A stretch of 24,382 bases of DNA, from contig JABURN010000041.1 of assembly GCA_014762585.1 (NCBI GenBank), positions 1 to 24,382 of the forward strand, read 5' to 3'. The notes under the pieces were generated by a model. That model saw only the letters and a program-made list of their open reading frames with translations. It was not told where the DNA came from and made no database searches. Position numbers and translations under genes: made by a program. This DNA is from Methylophaga sp. (GTDB lineage Bacteria; Pseudomonadota; Gammaproteobacteria; Nitrosococcales; Methylophagaceae). How positions within the stretch are numbered: position 1 is the stretch's first letter; each line of letters starts with the position of its first letter. Below are positions 16,313 to 24,098 of the stretch, one piece after another.

Positions 16313-19300
16313 GTGAGTAACCAGACGCCCGATCTCGACACATTGCTAAAATCGACCATGCTGAGTGACAGGCACCGTCTGACTCAGCGTTGGCAGCGAT
16401 TGAAAAAAGAGCAAAATCAGGACAAGCTCGCTGCTCTCGCGCAGCAGGTCATAGCCTCTGTTGAGCGGGCAGAAAAGCGCCGGCAAAACATTCCCAGGCC
16501 CACGTTCGAGGCCGATTTGCCGGTTATCGAGCGCCGCGAAGAAGTCAAACGGGCGATTGCTGACAATCAGGTGATCATTCTCTGTGGTGAAACCGGGTCC
16601 GGTAAAACCACTCAGTTACCTAAAATCTGCCTCGAGCTCGGCCGTGGCGTCACCGGCATGATTGGCCATACTCAGCCCCGCCGTATCGCAGCCCGCACGG
16701 TCGCCACCCGGATCGCTGAAGAATTGCAGTCGGAAATTGGTCAAACCGTTGGCTATAAAGTCCGTTTCCACGATCACGTCAACGCCGATCGCAGCTACGT
16801 CAAGCTGATGACCGACGGGATTCTGCTGGCAGAAACCCAGAATGATAAGTTTCTCAATCAGTACGACACGCTGATCATTGACGAGGCCCACGAACGCAGC
16901 CTCAATATCGACTTTCTGCTGGGTTACATCAAACAACTTCTGCCCAAGCGCCCGGATCTGAAAGTCATTATCACCTCAGCCACCATCGACACTGAGCGCT
17001 TTTCCAAACATTTTGATAATGCGCCGGTGATTGAAGTCAGTGGCCGCACCTACCCGGTCGATATCCGTTACCGTCCATTACAGACGCCTGATGAAGAATC
17101 GCCCGATTACGACATGGTGTCTGGCATTGTCGCCGCCGTGGATGAACTCTGCCGGGAAGGCCCGGGTGATGTGCTGATATTCCTTGCCGGCGAACGGGAT
17201 ATCCGTGATGTCTCTGAAGCTTTACGTAAGCATCATCCACCGCAAACCGAGATCCTGCCGCTGTTTGCAAGACAATCGGCCGCTGAACAGAACCGGGTAT
17301 TCAAGACCGGCGGGCAGCGTCGCATTATTCTCGCCACCAATGTCGCCGAAACCTCTTTGACTGTGCCCGGCATACGCTATGTCGTGGATCCGGGTAATGC
17401 GCGTATCAGTCGCTACAGCGTCAGAAACAAAGTTCAGCGCCTGCCCATCGAGAAAATCTCCCAGTCCAGTGCCAACCAGCGTGCCGGGCGTTGCGGTCGT
17501 GTCGCAGCCGGTATCTGTATCCGGCTCTACGATGAAGAAGACTTCGAAGCCCGGCCAGCTTTTACCGACCCGGAAATTCTGCGTACCAACCTGGCGTCGG
17601 TGATTTTGCAGATGTCAGCCTTGAAACTGGGCGACCCGGCTAAATTCCCCTTCATCAACCCGCCGCCGCAGAAGATGATCAATGATGGCTACCGTCTGCT
17701 GGATGAGTTGGATGCAGTCGATCGTCAGCGACGCATCACAGAAACCGGTCGACAACTGGCAAAACTGCCGATTGATCCCAGAATCGCCAGAATGCTGCTC
17801 AAAGCCGGAGATCTCGGCAGCCTGACTGAAGTGCTGGTGATCGCCAGTGCGCTCAGTATTCAGGACCCACGCGAACGGCCGATGGACAAACAACAGGCCG
17901 CCGATGAAGCGCACTCTAAATACAAAGACGAACGCTCCGACTTTATCGGCTTTCTCAAGCTCTGGGATTTGTATCACGACAAGAAAAAACACCTGAGTCA
18001 GAACAAGCTGCGTAAGTACTGCAAGGAAAACTTTCTGTCCTTCCTGCGTCTGCGCGAGTGGCATGATATTCACCAGCAACTGCATATTCAGCTGTCTGAA
18101 CTCAAGCTCAAATTTAATACGCAGGAAGCCGCCTATGACAGCATTCATCAGGCTTTGCTCAGCGGGCTTCTAAGCCATATTGCCGTAAAAACTGACCGAT
18201 TCGAATACACCGGTGCCCGTAACCTGAAACTGGGTATCTTTCCCGGCTCAGCGCTGCATAAAAAAGGCCCCAAATGGCTGATGGCGGCAGAACTGGTCGA
18301 GACCGGTAAGCTTTACGCCCGCATTAATGCCAAGATAGAACCGGAATGGATCGAGCCCATCGCAGGCAGTCTGGTCAAACGCCAGTACAGTGATCCGCAC
18401 TGGGAAAAGAAGCCGGCCCAGGTGGTGGCTTTCGAATCCGTTTCGCTCTATGGCCTGCCGATTGTCACCCGTCGTCGCGTGCATTATGGCCCCCTGGACC
18501 CGGATCTCGCGAATCAGATATTTATCCGCGAAGCCCTGGTGAATGGTGACTGGCATTGCCGGGCGCCCTTCTTCCGCCATAATCAGTCGCTGATTCAGGA
18601 AGTCGAACTGCTGGAGCAGAAATCCCGCCGCCGCGATGTGCTGGTGGATGAAGAAATCCTGTTTGATTTCTATCGTAGCCGCATCCCCCATGACATCATC
18701 AATGGCGCCGGCTTCGAAAAATGGCGTAAAAAGGCTGAAAAAGACGACCCCAAGCTGCTGTTTTTGAGCAAGGAGCTATTGATGCAGCATGAGGCGGAAC
18801 AGGTCACCGCCGATTATTATCCTGATCAGATGCTGGTCAACCGGGTGCCGCTCAAACTGGAGTATCACTTCGAACCGGGTAAACAGCATGATGGCATCAC
18901 CCAGACAATTCCCCTGTCGCTGCTGAATCAGACCAGCGCCGAACGCTATGAATGGCTGGTCCCGGGCTTGCTCCGCGATAAGATTGTCTTTCTGCTCAAA
19001 GCCCTACCCAAGTCTTTGCGTCGTCACTTCATCCCGGTACCGAAATATGCCGATGACTGCCTAAAAGATTTATCGCCGGAATCCGGTGCCCTGCTTCCGG
19101 CCTTAAGCGAACGTCTGCGTAAGCTGACCGGTGTCGAAATTGATCAAAAAGACTGGCGTACCGACGAGTTACCACTGTATCTGCAGATGAATTTCAGGCT
19201 GGTCGATGATGACGGCAAACTGCTGGATGAAAGCCGTGATTTAAATCGCCTGAAAGAAGACTGGGCTCGTGAAGCGGCTGCCAGTTTCCGCCAGATTCCG

Positions 19301-20197
19301 GACAGTGAATATGAAAAAACCGGGCTGACCAGCTGGTCTTTTGACGCGCTGCCGGAACAAATTACATTGGAGCAGAACGGTCTGGAAATGACCGCTTATC
19401 CTGCTCTGGTCGACAAGACAGACAGTGTCGATCTGACGCTGATGGATACCGCCGCCCAGGCCCGCCAGTTGTCCCGCTTGGGACTGCGCCGCCTGTTCAT
19501 GCTGGCGCAGGCCGATGCGGTGAAATACCTGCAGAAGAACCTGCCCGGTATAAAGGAAATGTGCCTGCATTACGCCAATGTGCCGCCTTCTCCATACGGG
19601 GATAAAAACAACATCAAGCTGACTCCCTGCGAGCAACTGAAAACTGATCTGATTCATGTTGCCTTTGATCGCTGCTTTATTCTTGAGCAAGCAGCCATTC
19701 GCAGCCGCGAAGAATTTGAACAGCGACTCAACAGTCGCCGTGGCGATTTAATCAAAATTGCATCCGAACTGGCTCAGAACATTGCATCGCCATTGGCTGA
19801 ATATCATGCCATCGCCAAGCGTCTGGGCAGCAATATTCCGCTGGCAGCCATCAATGCAGTCAATGACATCAAGGAACAGCTGGGTTTTCTGGTCTATCAG
19901 GGCTTTGTCCACGACACCCCGGATGAAGCGCTGAAAAGATTACCGGTCTACTGCCAGGCAGCGGGTATCCGTCTCGATAAATTACTGACCGATCCTGCCA
20001 AAGACCGGCAGCGCATGGCTGAGGTCAAACCGCATTGGCAGAAATTTATCAGCAAGGTGAACAAGATAGAGACCGAGGCTTTCTATGAATACCGCTGGAT
20101 GCTGGAAGAATTTCGGATCTCTGTGTTTGCCCAGGAGCTGAAAACGGCCTATCCCATCAGTGCCAAACGTCTTGAGAAACAGTGGCAGCAGTGCTGA
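16313..20197 (+). CDS. hrpA: ATP-dependent RNA helicase HrpA
   Basis: 1294 residues (E. coli HrpA has 1300). This DEAH-box helicase resolves stalled ribosomes and processes mRNA in E. coli. Motif I GETGSGKTT is at 92-100, motif II DEAH at 190-193, motif III SAT at 222-224, and motif VI reads QRAGRCGR. The HA2 and OB-fold regions and the long HrpA-specific C-terminal part follow, so it is the long form rather than HrpB. GTG at 16313 is chosen because it places motif I where E. coli HrpA has it; no Shine-Dalgarno is visible. Its stop is one base from the stop of the convergent GGDEF/EAL gene, and I see no terminator between them. Confidence 0.97.
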   Translation: MSNQTPDLDTLLKSTMLSDRHRLTQRWQRLKKEQNQDKLAALAQQVIASVERAEKRRQNIPRPTFEADLPVIERREEVKRAIADNQVIILCGETGSGKTTQLPKICLELGRGVTGMIGHTQPRRIAARTVATRIAEELQSEIGQTVGYKVRFHDHVNADRSYVKLMTDGILLAETQNDKFLNQYDTLIIDEAHERSLNIDFLLGYIKQLLPKRPDLKVIITSATIDTERFSKHFDNAPVIEVSGRTYPVDIRYRPLQTPDEESPDYDMVSGIVAAVDELCREGPGDVLIFLAGERDIRDVSEALRKHHPPQTEILPLFARQSAAEQNRVFKTGGQRRIILATNVAETSLTVPGIRYVVDPGNARISRYSVRNKVQRLPIEKISQSSANQRAGRCGRVAAGICIRLYDEEDFEARPAFTDPEILRTNLASVILQMSALKLGDPAKFPFINPPPQKMINDGYRLLDELDAVDRQRRITETGRQLAKLPIDPRIARMLLKAGDLGSLTEVLVIASALSIQDPRERPMDKQQAADEAHSKYKDERSDFIGFLKLWDLYHDKKKHLSQNKLRKYCKENFLSFLRLREWHDIHQQLHIQLSELKLKFNTQEAAYDSIHQALLSGLLSHIAVKTDRFEYTGARNLKLGIFPGSALHKKGPKWLMAAELVETGKLYARINAKIEPEWIEPIAGSLVKRQYSDPHWEKKPAQVVAFESVSLYGLPIVTRRRVHYGPLDPDLANQIFIREALVNGDWHCRAPFFRHNQSLIQEVELLEQKSRRRDVLVDEEILFDFYRSRIPHDIINGAGFEKWRKKAEKDDPKLLFLSKELLMQHEAEQVTADYYPDQMLVNRVPLKLEYHFEPGKQHDGITQTIPLSLLNQTSAERYEWLVPGLLRDKIVFLLKALPKSLRRHFIPVPKYADDCLKDLSPESGALLPALSERLRKLTGVEIDQKDWRTDELPLYLQMNFRLVDDDGKLLDESRDLNRLKEDWAREAAASFRQIPDSEYEKTGLTSWSFDALPEQITLEQNGLEMTAYPALVDKTDSVDLTLMDTAAQARQLSRLGLRRLFMLAQADAVKYLQKNLPGIKEMCLHYANVPPSPYGDKNNIKLTPCEQLKTDLIHVAFDRCFILEQAAIRSREEFEQRLNSRRGDLIKIASELAQNIASPLAEYHAIAKRLGSNIPLAAINAVNDIKEQLGFLVYQGFVHDTPDEALKRLPVYCQAAGIRLDKLLTDPAKDRQRMAEVKPHWQKFISKVNKIETEAFYEYRWMLEEFRISVFAQELKTAYPISAKRLEKQWQQC

Positions 20198-20198
20198 T

Positions 20199-22538
20199 CT
20201 AGACTTCCCACGGCTGAGGAGCAGCAATCAGATACCCCTGCACAAAGTCAACGCCAATATGCTCAAGACTGATCAAAGTGGCTTCATCCTCGACAAATTC
20301 AGCTATCGTCTTCAGGCCCAGTACCTGGCCGATACCATTGATGGAGTTGACGATTTCCAGATTCACTGTGTTGTGCACACAGTCTCTGACAAACATGCCA
20401 TCAATTTTCAGGTAATCAATCGGCAGCTGTTTGAGATAAGCAAATGATGACAGTCCACTGCCGAAGTCATCGAGGGCAAACTGACAGCCAATCTGCCGTA
20501 GCTCATTTATGAAATGCAGTGCAGAGCGCATGTTAGTGATGGCTGCCGTTTCGGTCACTTCAAAGCATAGGAGCGCATTATCATCGCTGAGTTTCGCCTC
20601 TATGATGAGGCGGATGATTCGCTCATAAAAGCGACCGTCGCCAAGCGACTGGCCAGATAGATTAATCGCGTAAATGCCACTGATATCGCGACCCGCTGCT
20701 CTGGCTGCAGATAAACGGGATATGACATGTTCGACGGTCCAGAGGTCAATCGCCGCTGCCAGGTTGTAGCGCTCCGCTGCAGGCAGAAACTCCCCGGGAG
20801 AAATGATGGTGCCATCATCGTCCAGCATTCTGATCAACAACTCACAATGTGACAGCCCTTCATTTCTGGTATGTAAAGCTTTAATGGGTTGACTGTAAAG
20901 CACCAGTCGTTCATGGGCTAAGGCTTGTTGAATACGGGCCACCCAGCGCATTTCCCCAGTGCGTTGCACCAGGTCGGTATCGGTTTCGCTGAATAGATGC
21001 AAACGATCCCGCCCTGCTTCCTTGGCCGCATAGCAGGCACTGTCAGCCTGTTTCAGCAACTCAACCAGAGAACTGTTGTTATTGATTGCGACCACACCGA
21101 TACAGGCTGTGACTTTAAACGTGTGACTTTCATATTCAAAACTGAAGGTACGGATTGTTTCAAGCAGATTCTCAAGCATCTCCTGCGCTTGTTGCTGTGA
21201 GCAATTCAGCATCAAAACCGCAAACTCGTCGCCACTGAACCGGGCCAGCATATCCTGCTCTCTCAGCTCATGTCGCATCAACTGACTGATTTGTTTTAAT
21301 AATGCGTCACCGGCTATGTGCCCGCAGGTGTCATTGATAACTTTAAACTGATCCAGGTCCAGATAGCACAGCACATGCTCTGAATGCAGAGTCTGGGACA
21401 AAATGCCCTGCAGCTTTTTTTCCAAAGCACGTCGGTTGGGCAAGCCAGTCAATGCATCATGCAGCGCCTGATGCTGCAGGTCCTTGCTCAGCAGATATTG
21501 CTCGGTAATATCCTGTGCCTGAATCACCACATATTCAATCTCGTTGTCATCGTCTCTAACCACAGAAATAGTGGAATTCAGCCAGAGTGTTTTACCCTTT
21601 CTATTGATGCAACGGCGTGTGATCCGGTATTGCTTGATTTCTCCGGCCAGCAATTGTCTGAACTGCGGGCTGATTTCTGATGAATCATCCGGATGCAGCA
21701 GCTCTGTTGCATGTCTCCCCTGCAGGGTTTGCTTGGAATAGCCAAACAAATCACAGCCGGCTTTGTTGACATCGAGGATGCGAAAACTTTTCTCCATCAG
21801 CAGCATGGGCACGCCGGCATCTTCAAAGGTATGCAGAAGGAAAGTTTCTTTGGCGCGTAACTCTGTCAGCAGTTCTGACTGGGCCTGATTAATCTCAGAT
21901 AAATGTTTGACCAGAGATCGGTTTTCCTGACGCAGTTCAAGGCTTTCCAGCATTTTCTGGTTGAGATTACGGCCCAGTAAGAAAATAGCCAGCAGATAAA
22001 CTAATGTAATCAGTGCGACAGCATAAAGACCGGCAGCGAAAATACTGACACAGACAGGCACCAGCATAGGTAATACAAAAGCACTGAAACTGCGCAGGCT
22101 GCTCAGATAGGAAAATACTGCACCGGCTGACATCCCACATACAACCAGCGGAATAGTCATTTGTTGGGTTAAGGGCAGTTCAGCACTGAAAAAGAAAGCC
22201 AGGCTTCCCCATATCAGGCCACTGACAAACAAGGCAGACGCATATTGGTTTTCAGCCCTTCTGCTTATGTTTTCGTTAAAAAGCTGGCTGGTTTTCTGAT
22301 TAAGCCGATTCCATAGTACGAGGCGAGCACTATTCACTATCACAGCTGTGCTCCACCACAAAAGCAGGAAACTCTGTTTAACTGCCGGATAGAGAATGAT
22401 AGCGGTCAGACAGGTCACCACCAGATTAGTGACGATAGCAATCCTGCCCTGCTGAAGCAGGATCTGTATCCGCAATGGGTGGATCGCGGCGGACTCAGCG
22501 GCACGGACTTCCTTATTCATGCTGATTTGGGTGTTCAA
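20199..22538 (-). CDS. Membrane PAS-GGDEF-EAL protein (c-di-GMP turnover)
   Basis: 779 residues. Six hydrophobic segments between about 33 and 190 form an integral membrane sensor, then a short coiled coil (195-230), a PAS domain (about 232-355), GGDEF (about 360-520) and EAL (about 535-775). The GGDEF active site reads SGDEF (435-439), a substitution found in active cyclases, and the inhibitory site RxxD (R426, D429) is at the correct five-residue spacing. The EAL motif reads ELL at E566 within ELLIR; NLSG, TET, LDDFGSG and KIDG are present, so the phosphodiesterase may be active. The start is TTG at 22538 with GGGAG 5 bases upstream; the alternative ATG at 22520 lacks a Shine-Dalgarno. Confidence 0.95.
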   Translation of the reverse strand: MNTQISMNKEVRAAESAAIHPLRIQILLQQGRIAIVTNLVVTCLTAIILYPAVKQSFLLLWWSTAVIVNSARLVLWNRLNQKTSQLFNENISRRAENQYASALFVSGLIWGSLAFFFSAELPLTQQMTIPLVVCGMSAGAVFSYLSSLRSFSAFVLPMLVPVCVSIFAAGLYAVALITLVYLLAIFLLGRNLNQKMLESLELRQENRSLVKHLSEINQAQSELLTELRAKETFLLHTFEDAGVPMLLMEKSFRILDVNKAGCDLFGYSKQTLQGRHATELLHPDDSSEISPQFRQLLAGEIKQYRITRRCINRKGKTLWLNSTISVVRDDDNEIEYVVIQAQDITEQYLLSKDLQHQALHDALTGLPNRRALEKKLQGILSQTLHSEHVLCYLDLDQFKVINDTCGHIAGDALLKQISQLMRHELREQDMLARFSGDEFAVLMLNCSQQQAQEMLENLLETIRTFSFEYESHTFKVTACIGVVAINNNSSLVELLKQADSACYAAKEAGRDRLHLFSETDTDLVQRTGEMRWVARIQQALAHERLVLYSQPIKALHTRNEGLSHCELLIRMLDDDGTIISPGEFLPAAERYNLAAAIDLWTVEHVISRLSAARAAGRDISGIYAINLSGQSLGDGRFYERIIRLIIEAKLSDDNALLCFEVTETAAITNMRSALHFINELRQIGCQFALDDFGSGLSSFAYLKQLPIDYLKIDGMFVRDCVHNTVNLEIVNSINGIGQVLGLKTIAEFVEDEATLISLEHIGVDFVQGYLIAAPQPWEV

Positions 22539-22575
22539 CGATACTCCCGACCAAATACTTCGCTTTTTTCGTAAT

Positions 22576-22591
22576 TGTGAACTACGTCACA
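22576..22591. promoter_or_regulatory. CRP/Vfr-type palindrome 1
   Basis: TGTGA-ACTACG-TCACA is a perfect match to the CRP-family core TGTGA-N6-TCACA. It lies 38-53 bases upstream of the TTG start of the GGDEF/EAL gene and about 155 bases upstream of the divergent envelope gene. Confidence 0.6.
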
Positions 22592-22611
22592 GGGTTGTAC
22601 AGTAAATCATA

Positions 22612-22627
22612 TGTGACACAATTCAAC
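22612..22627. promoter_or_regulatory. CRP/Vfr-type half palindrome 2
   Basis: TGTGA-CACAAT-TCAAC has a perfect left half and 3 of 5 matches on the right. Its ATGTGAC repeats 17 bases later in palindrome 3. Weak alone, it is plausible as part of the cluster. Confidence 0.35.
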
Positions 22628-22628
22628 A

Positions 22629-22644
22629 TGTGACCAAGTTCACA
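22629..22644. promoter_or_regulatory. CRP/Vfr-type palindrome 3
   Basis: TGTGA-CCAAGT-TCACA is a second perfect TGTGA-N6-TCACA core. Its centre is 53 bases, about five helical turns, from palindrome 1. Confidence 0.6.
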
Positions 22645-22680
22645 ACTTATCAAAAAAGCTGCTAATGAAAACCAAAATCA

Positions 22681-22713
22681 TTCAGTTCTGGTTCAGTTAT
22701 CGCTTGCTAATCT
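22681..22713 (+). promoter_or_regulatory. OmpR-type direct repeat and candidate -10 of the envelope gene
   Basis: TTCAGTT occurs at 22681-22687 and 22692-22698, 11 bases apart, the spacing used by tandem OmpR/PhoP-family dimers. A weak extended -10 (TG at 22705-22706, TAATCT at 22708-22713) follows 9 bases after the second repeat, so the box would cover the -35, as expected for an activator. The gene starts at 22747 after GAGGAGA. A response regulator of this family is encoded four genes downstream. Confidence 0.5.
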
Positions 22714-22746
22714 GCATGCAACAGCTGACAAAAGAGGAGAGCTGTA

Positions 22747-23292
22747 ATGAAAAACATCATAAAAACCATGGCTCTGGCTTCAGCATTTACGCTGATCTCT
22801 GCCAATGTAATGGCTGATCATGATAACCGTGACTACCACGGTTATGATCGCGGTGATAAAGCACGTGTCACCCATGTCGAGCCGATCTATCGTACTGTGA
22901 CTGTGACCCGCCCCGAACGCGAATGCTGGGATGAACCCCGACGTCATCACAGCGGCCATCAGTCTTATACCAGTACCATCGCTGGCGGTTTGATCGGTGG
23001 TGTGATTGGCAATCAGTTCGGCGGTGGCAGTGGCAATACGGCGATGACCATCGCTGGAACGCTGCTTGGTGGCTCAGTCGGTCGAGACATGGGAAACCGC
23101 TACCGAGATGTTGATTATGGCTACAGGGAGCAATGTCAGGTCGTAGACAGACATTACCGCGAACAACGCATTGACGGCTATGAAGTCAGTTATCGTTATC
23201 ACGGCAGAATGTACACCACCGTGATGGATCATCATCCCGGCAAGTTCATTCCAGTTGATGTACACGTCGAACCCCGACGTTCTTATTATTAA
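22747..23292 (+). CDS. Glycine-zipper 2TM envelope protein
   Basis: 181 residues. The signal peptide (1-23, cleavage after VMA) leads to a polar, histidine- and arginine-rich segment. The glycine zipper follows: STIAGGLIGGVIGNQFGGG (about 76-94) and TIAGTLLGGSVGRDMG (about 101-116), the 2TM/Rick_17kDa type that packs in membranes. Two cysteines, C60 in EREC and C130 in REQC, flank the zipper and could form a disulfide. The C-terminal YEVSYRYHGRMYTTVMDHHPG and VDVHVEP is typical of this gammaproteobacterial group. No lipobox is seen. Function unknown, envelope location likely. It begins a same-strand cluster with a cytochrome c 12 bases away. Confidence 0.9.
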   Translation: MKNIIKTMALASAFTLISANVMADHDNRDYHGYDRGDKARVTHVEPIYRTVTVTRPERECWDEPRRHHSGHQSYTSTIAGGLIGGVIGNQFGGGSGNTAMTIAGTLLGGSVGRDMGNRYRDVDYGYREQCQVVDRHYREQRIDGYEVSYRYHGRMYTTVMDHHPGKFIPVDVHVEPRRSYY

Positions 23293-23304
23293 AAGGTGAT
23301 GACT

Positions 23305-23706
23305 ATGAAAAAACTGATACTCGCGATGACATTAGGCGTCGCCTTTTCCTACCTGGCCGCATTACCTGCACAGGCAGCTGGCCCACAACCCTACACCGTG
23401 ACCAATGGCAATAAACTTGATGCCGACAGCTATAACGGTTTTAAGCTTTATCGCAACTGGTGTGCACGCTGTCATGGTACCTATGGTCAGGGCCTGGCTG
23501 GGCCCAACCTGGCAGAGAGTCTTAATAAAATCAGCTACGAGGAATTCATGAAAACGGTTGCGGAAGGCAAAACCGGACAGATTGGTATGATGCCCGCCTG
23601 GCAATCCAATCAGACTGTGATGCAGGGCCGTGACAAGATTTATAGCTATCTCAAGGCACGCGCTGATGGTGCCATTGGCGAAGTCAAACCTGAAAAAATG
23701 AAATAG
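23305..23706 (+). CDS. Small periplasmic c-type cytochrome
   Basis: 133 residues from ATG at 23305. I prefer this start because AAAAGGTG lies at the right distance upstream; GTG at 23296 and ATG at 23299 in the same frame would overlap that site. The signal peptide ends PAQA at about residue 24. The heme motif is CARCH (C53, C56, H57) and a methionine in GMMPAW (M95 or M96) is the likely axial ligand, so this is a mono-heme class I cytochrome. DSYNGFKLYRNWCARCH and IYSYLKARADGAIG resemble small cytochromes associated with methanol or alcohol oxidation; that is from memory. An inverted repeat follows the stop. Confidence 0.92.
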   Translation: MKKLILAMTLGVAFSYLAALPAQAAGPQPYTVTNGNKLDADSYNGFKLYRNWCARCHGTYGQGLAGPNLAESLNKISYEEFMKTVAEGKTGQIGMMPAWQSNQTVMQGRDKIYSYLKARADGAIGEVKPEKMK

Positions 23707-23714
23707 GCATTGTG

Positions 23715-23749
23715 CCGGGCAGCCGATCGGAGGCTGCCCGGACTTGCTT
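23715..23749 (+). terminator. Hairpin after the cytochrome gene
   Basis: A perfect 10-base stem CCGGGCAGCC / GGCTGCCCGG with a 7-base loop (23715-23741) lies 8 bases after the cytochrome stop. The tail ACTTGCTTT is a poor T tract, so termination may be partial or the hairpin may protect the mRNA 3' end. Confidence 0.6.
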
Positions 23750-23781
23750 TAACAGCAGATGCTGTTATAAATACTGCTGTT
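23744..23781 (+). promoter_or_regulatory. Candidate internal promoter for the PepSY/response-regulator unit
   Basis: Extended -10 TGTTATAAA (23763-23771) with -35 TTGCTT (23744-23749) at a 16-base spacing. The -10 sits in the loop of an 8-base inverted repeat, AACAGCAG (23751-23758) and CTGCTGTT (23774-23781), and TGCTGTTA also occurs as a direct repeat 15 bases apart. This looks like a promoter with an operator. Confidence 0.5.
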
Positions 23782-23798
23782 AGTGATAAGGTAAAATC

Positions 23799-24092
23799 AT
23801 GTTTAAGTTCCGCTTTCTGCTCCTGATTTCGTTGCTGTTGAGCCCTTTTGTTCATGCTGACGATAGCATCCCCTATGAACAACAACCCGGGAACATCATC
23901 AACGAAATCGCTTTGCCATTGACCAAACACACCGCGGCAGAGCTGGCTAAAATCGAAACCGGTGGAAAAATTCTGTCGGTCGATGAGCAAAGAGCGGGCA
24001 AAAACACTATTTTTCGTGTGAAAGTCCTTCACAATAACGGTAAGGTCAAAGTACACCGGATTGACCGAGACACCGGCCACACCCTACCCTGA
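23799..24092 (+). CDS. Periplasmic PepSY-domain protein
   Basis: 97 residues. The signal peptide (about 1-20, ending FVHA before DDS) is followed by one PepSY-like domain: ALPLTKHTAAELAKIETGGKILSVDEQRAG, then FRVKVLHNNGKVKVHRIDRDTG. Small exported PepSY proteins are often encoded next to two-component genes and are thought to modulate the sensor or proteases. AAGGTAAAATC precedes the ATG. The response regulator starts 6 bases after its stop, so the two are one transcript. Confidence 0.9.
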   Translation: MFKFRFLLLISLLLSPFVHADDSIPYEQQPGNIINEIALPLTKHTAAELAKIETGGKILSVDEQRAGKNTIFRVKVLHNNGKVKVHRIDRDTGHTLP

Positions 24093-24098
24093 GGCGGC

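Noticed and set aside
20190..20205. Terminator between convergent hrpA and the GGDEF/EAL gene
   Set aside because: The stops are one base apart and I see no stem or T tract near them.
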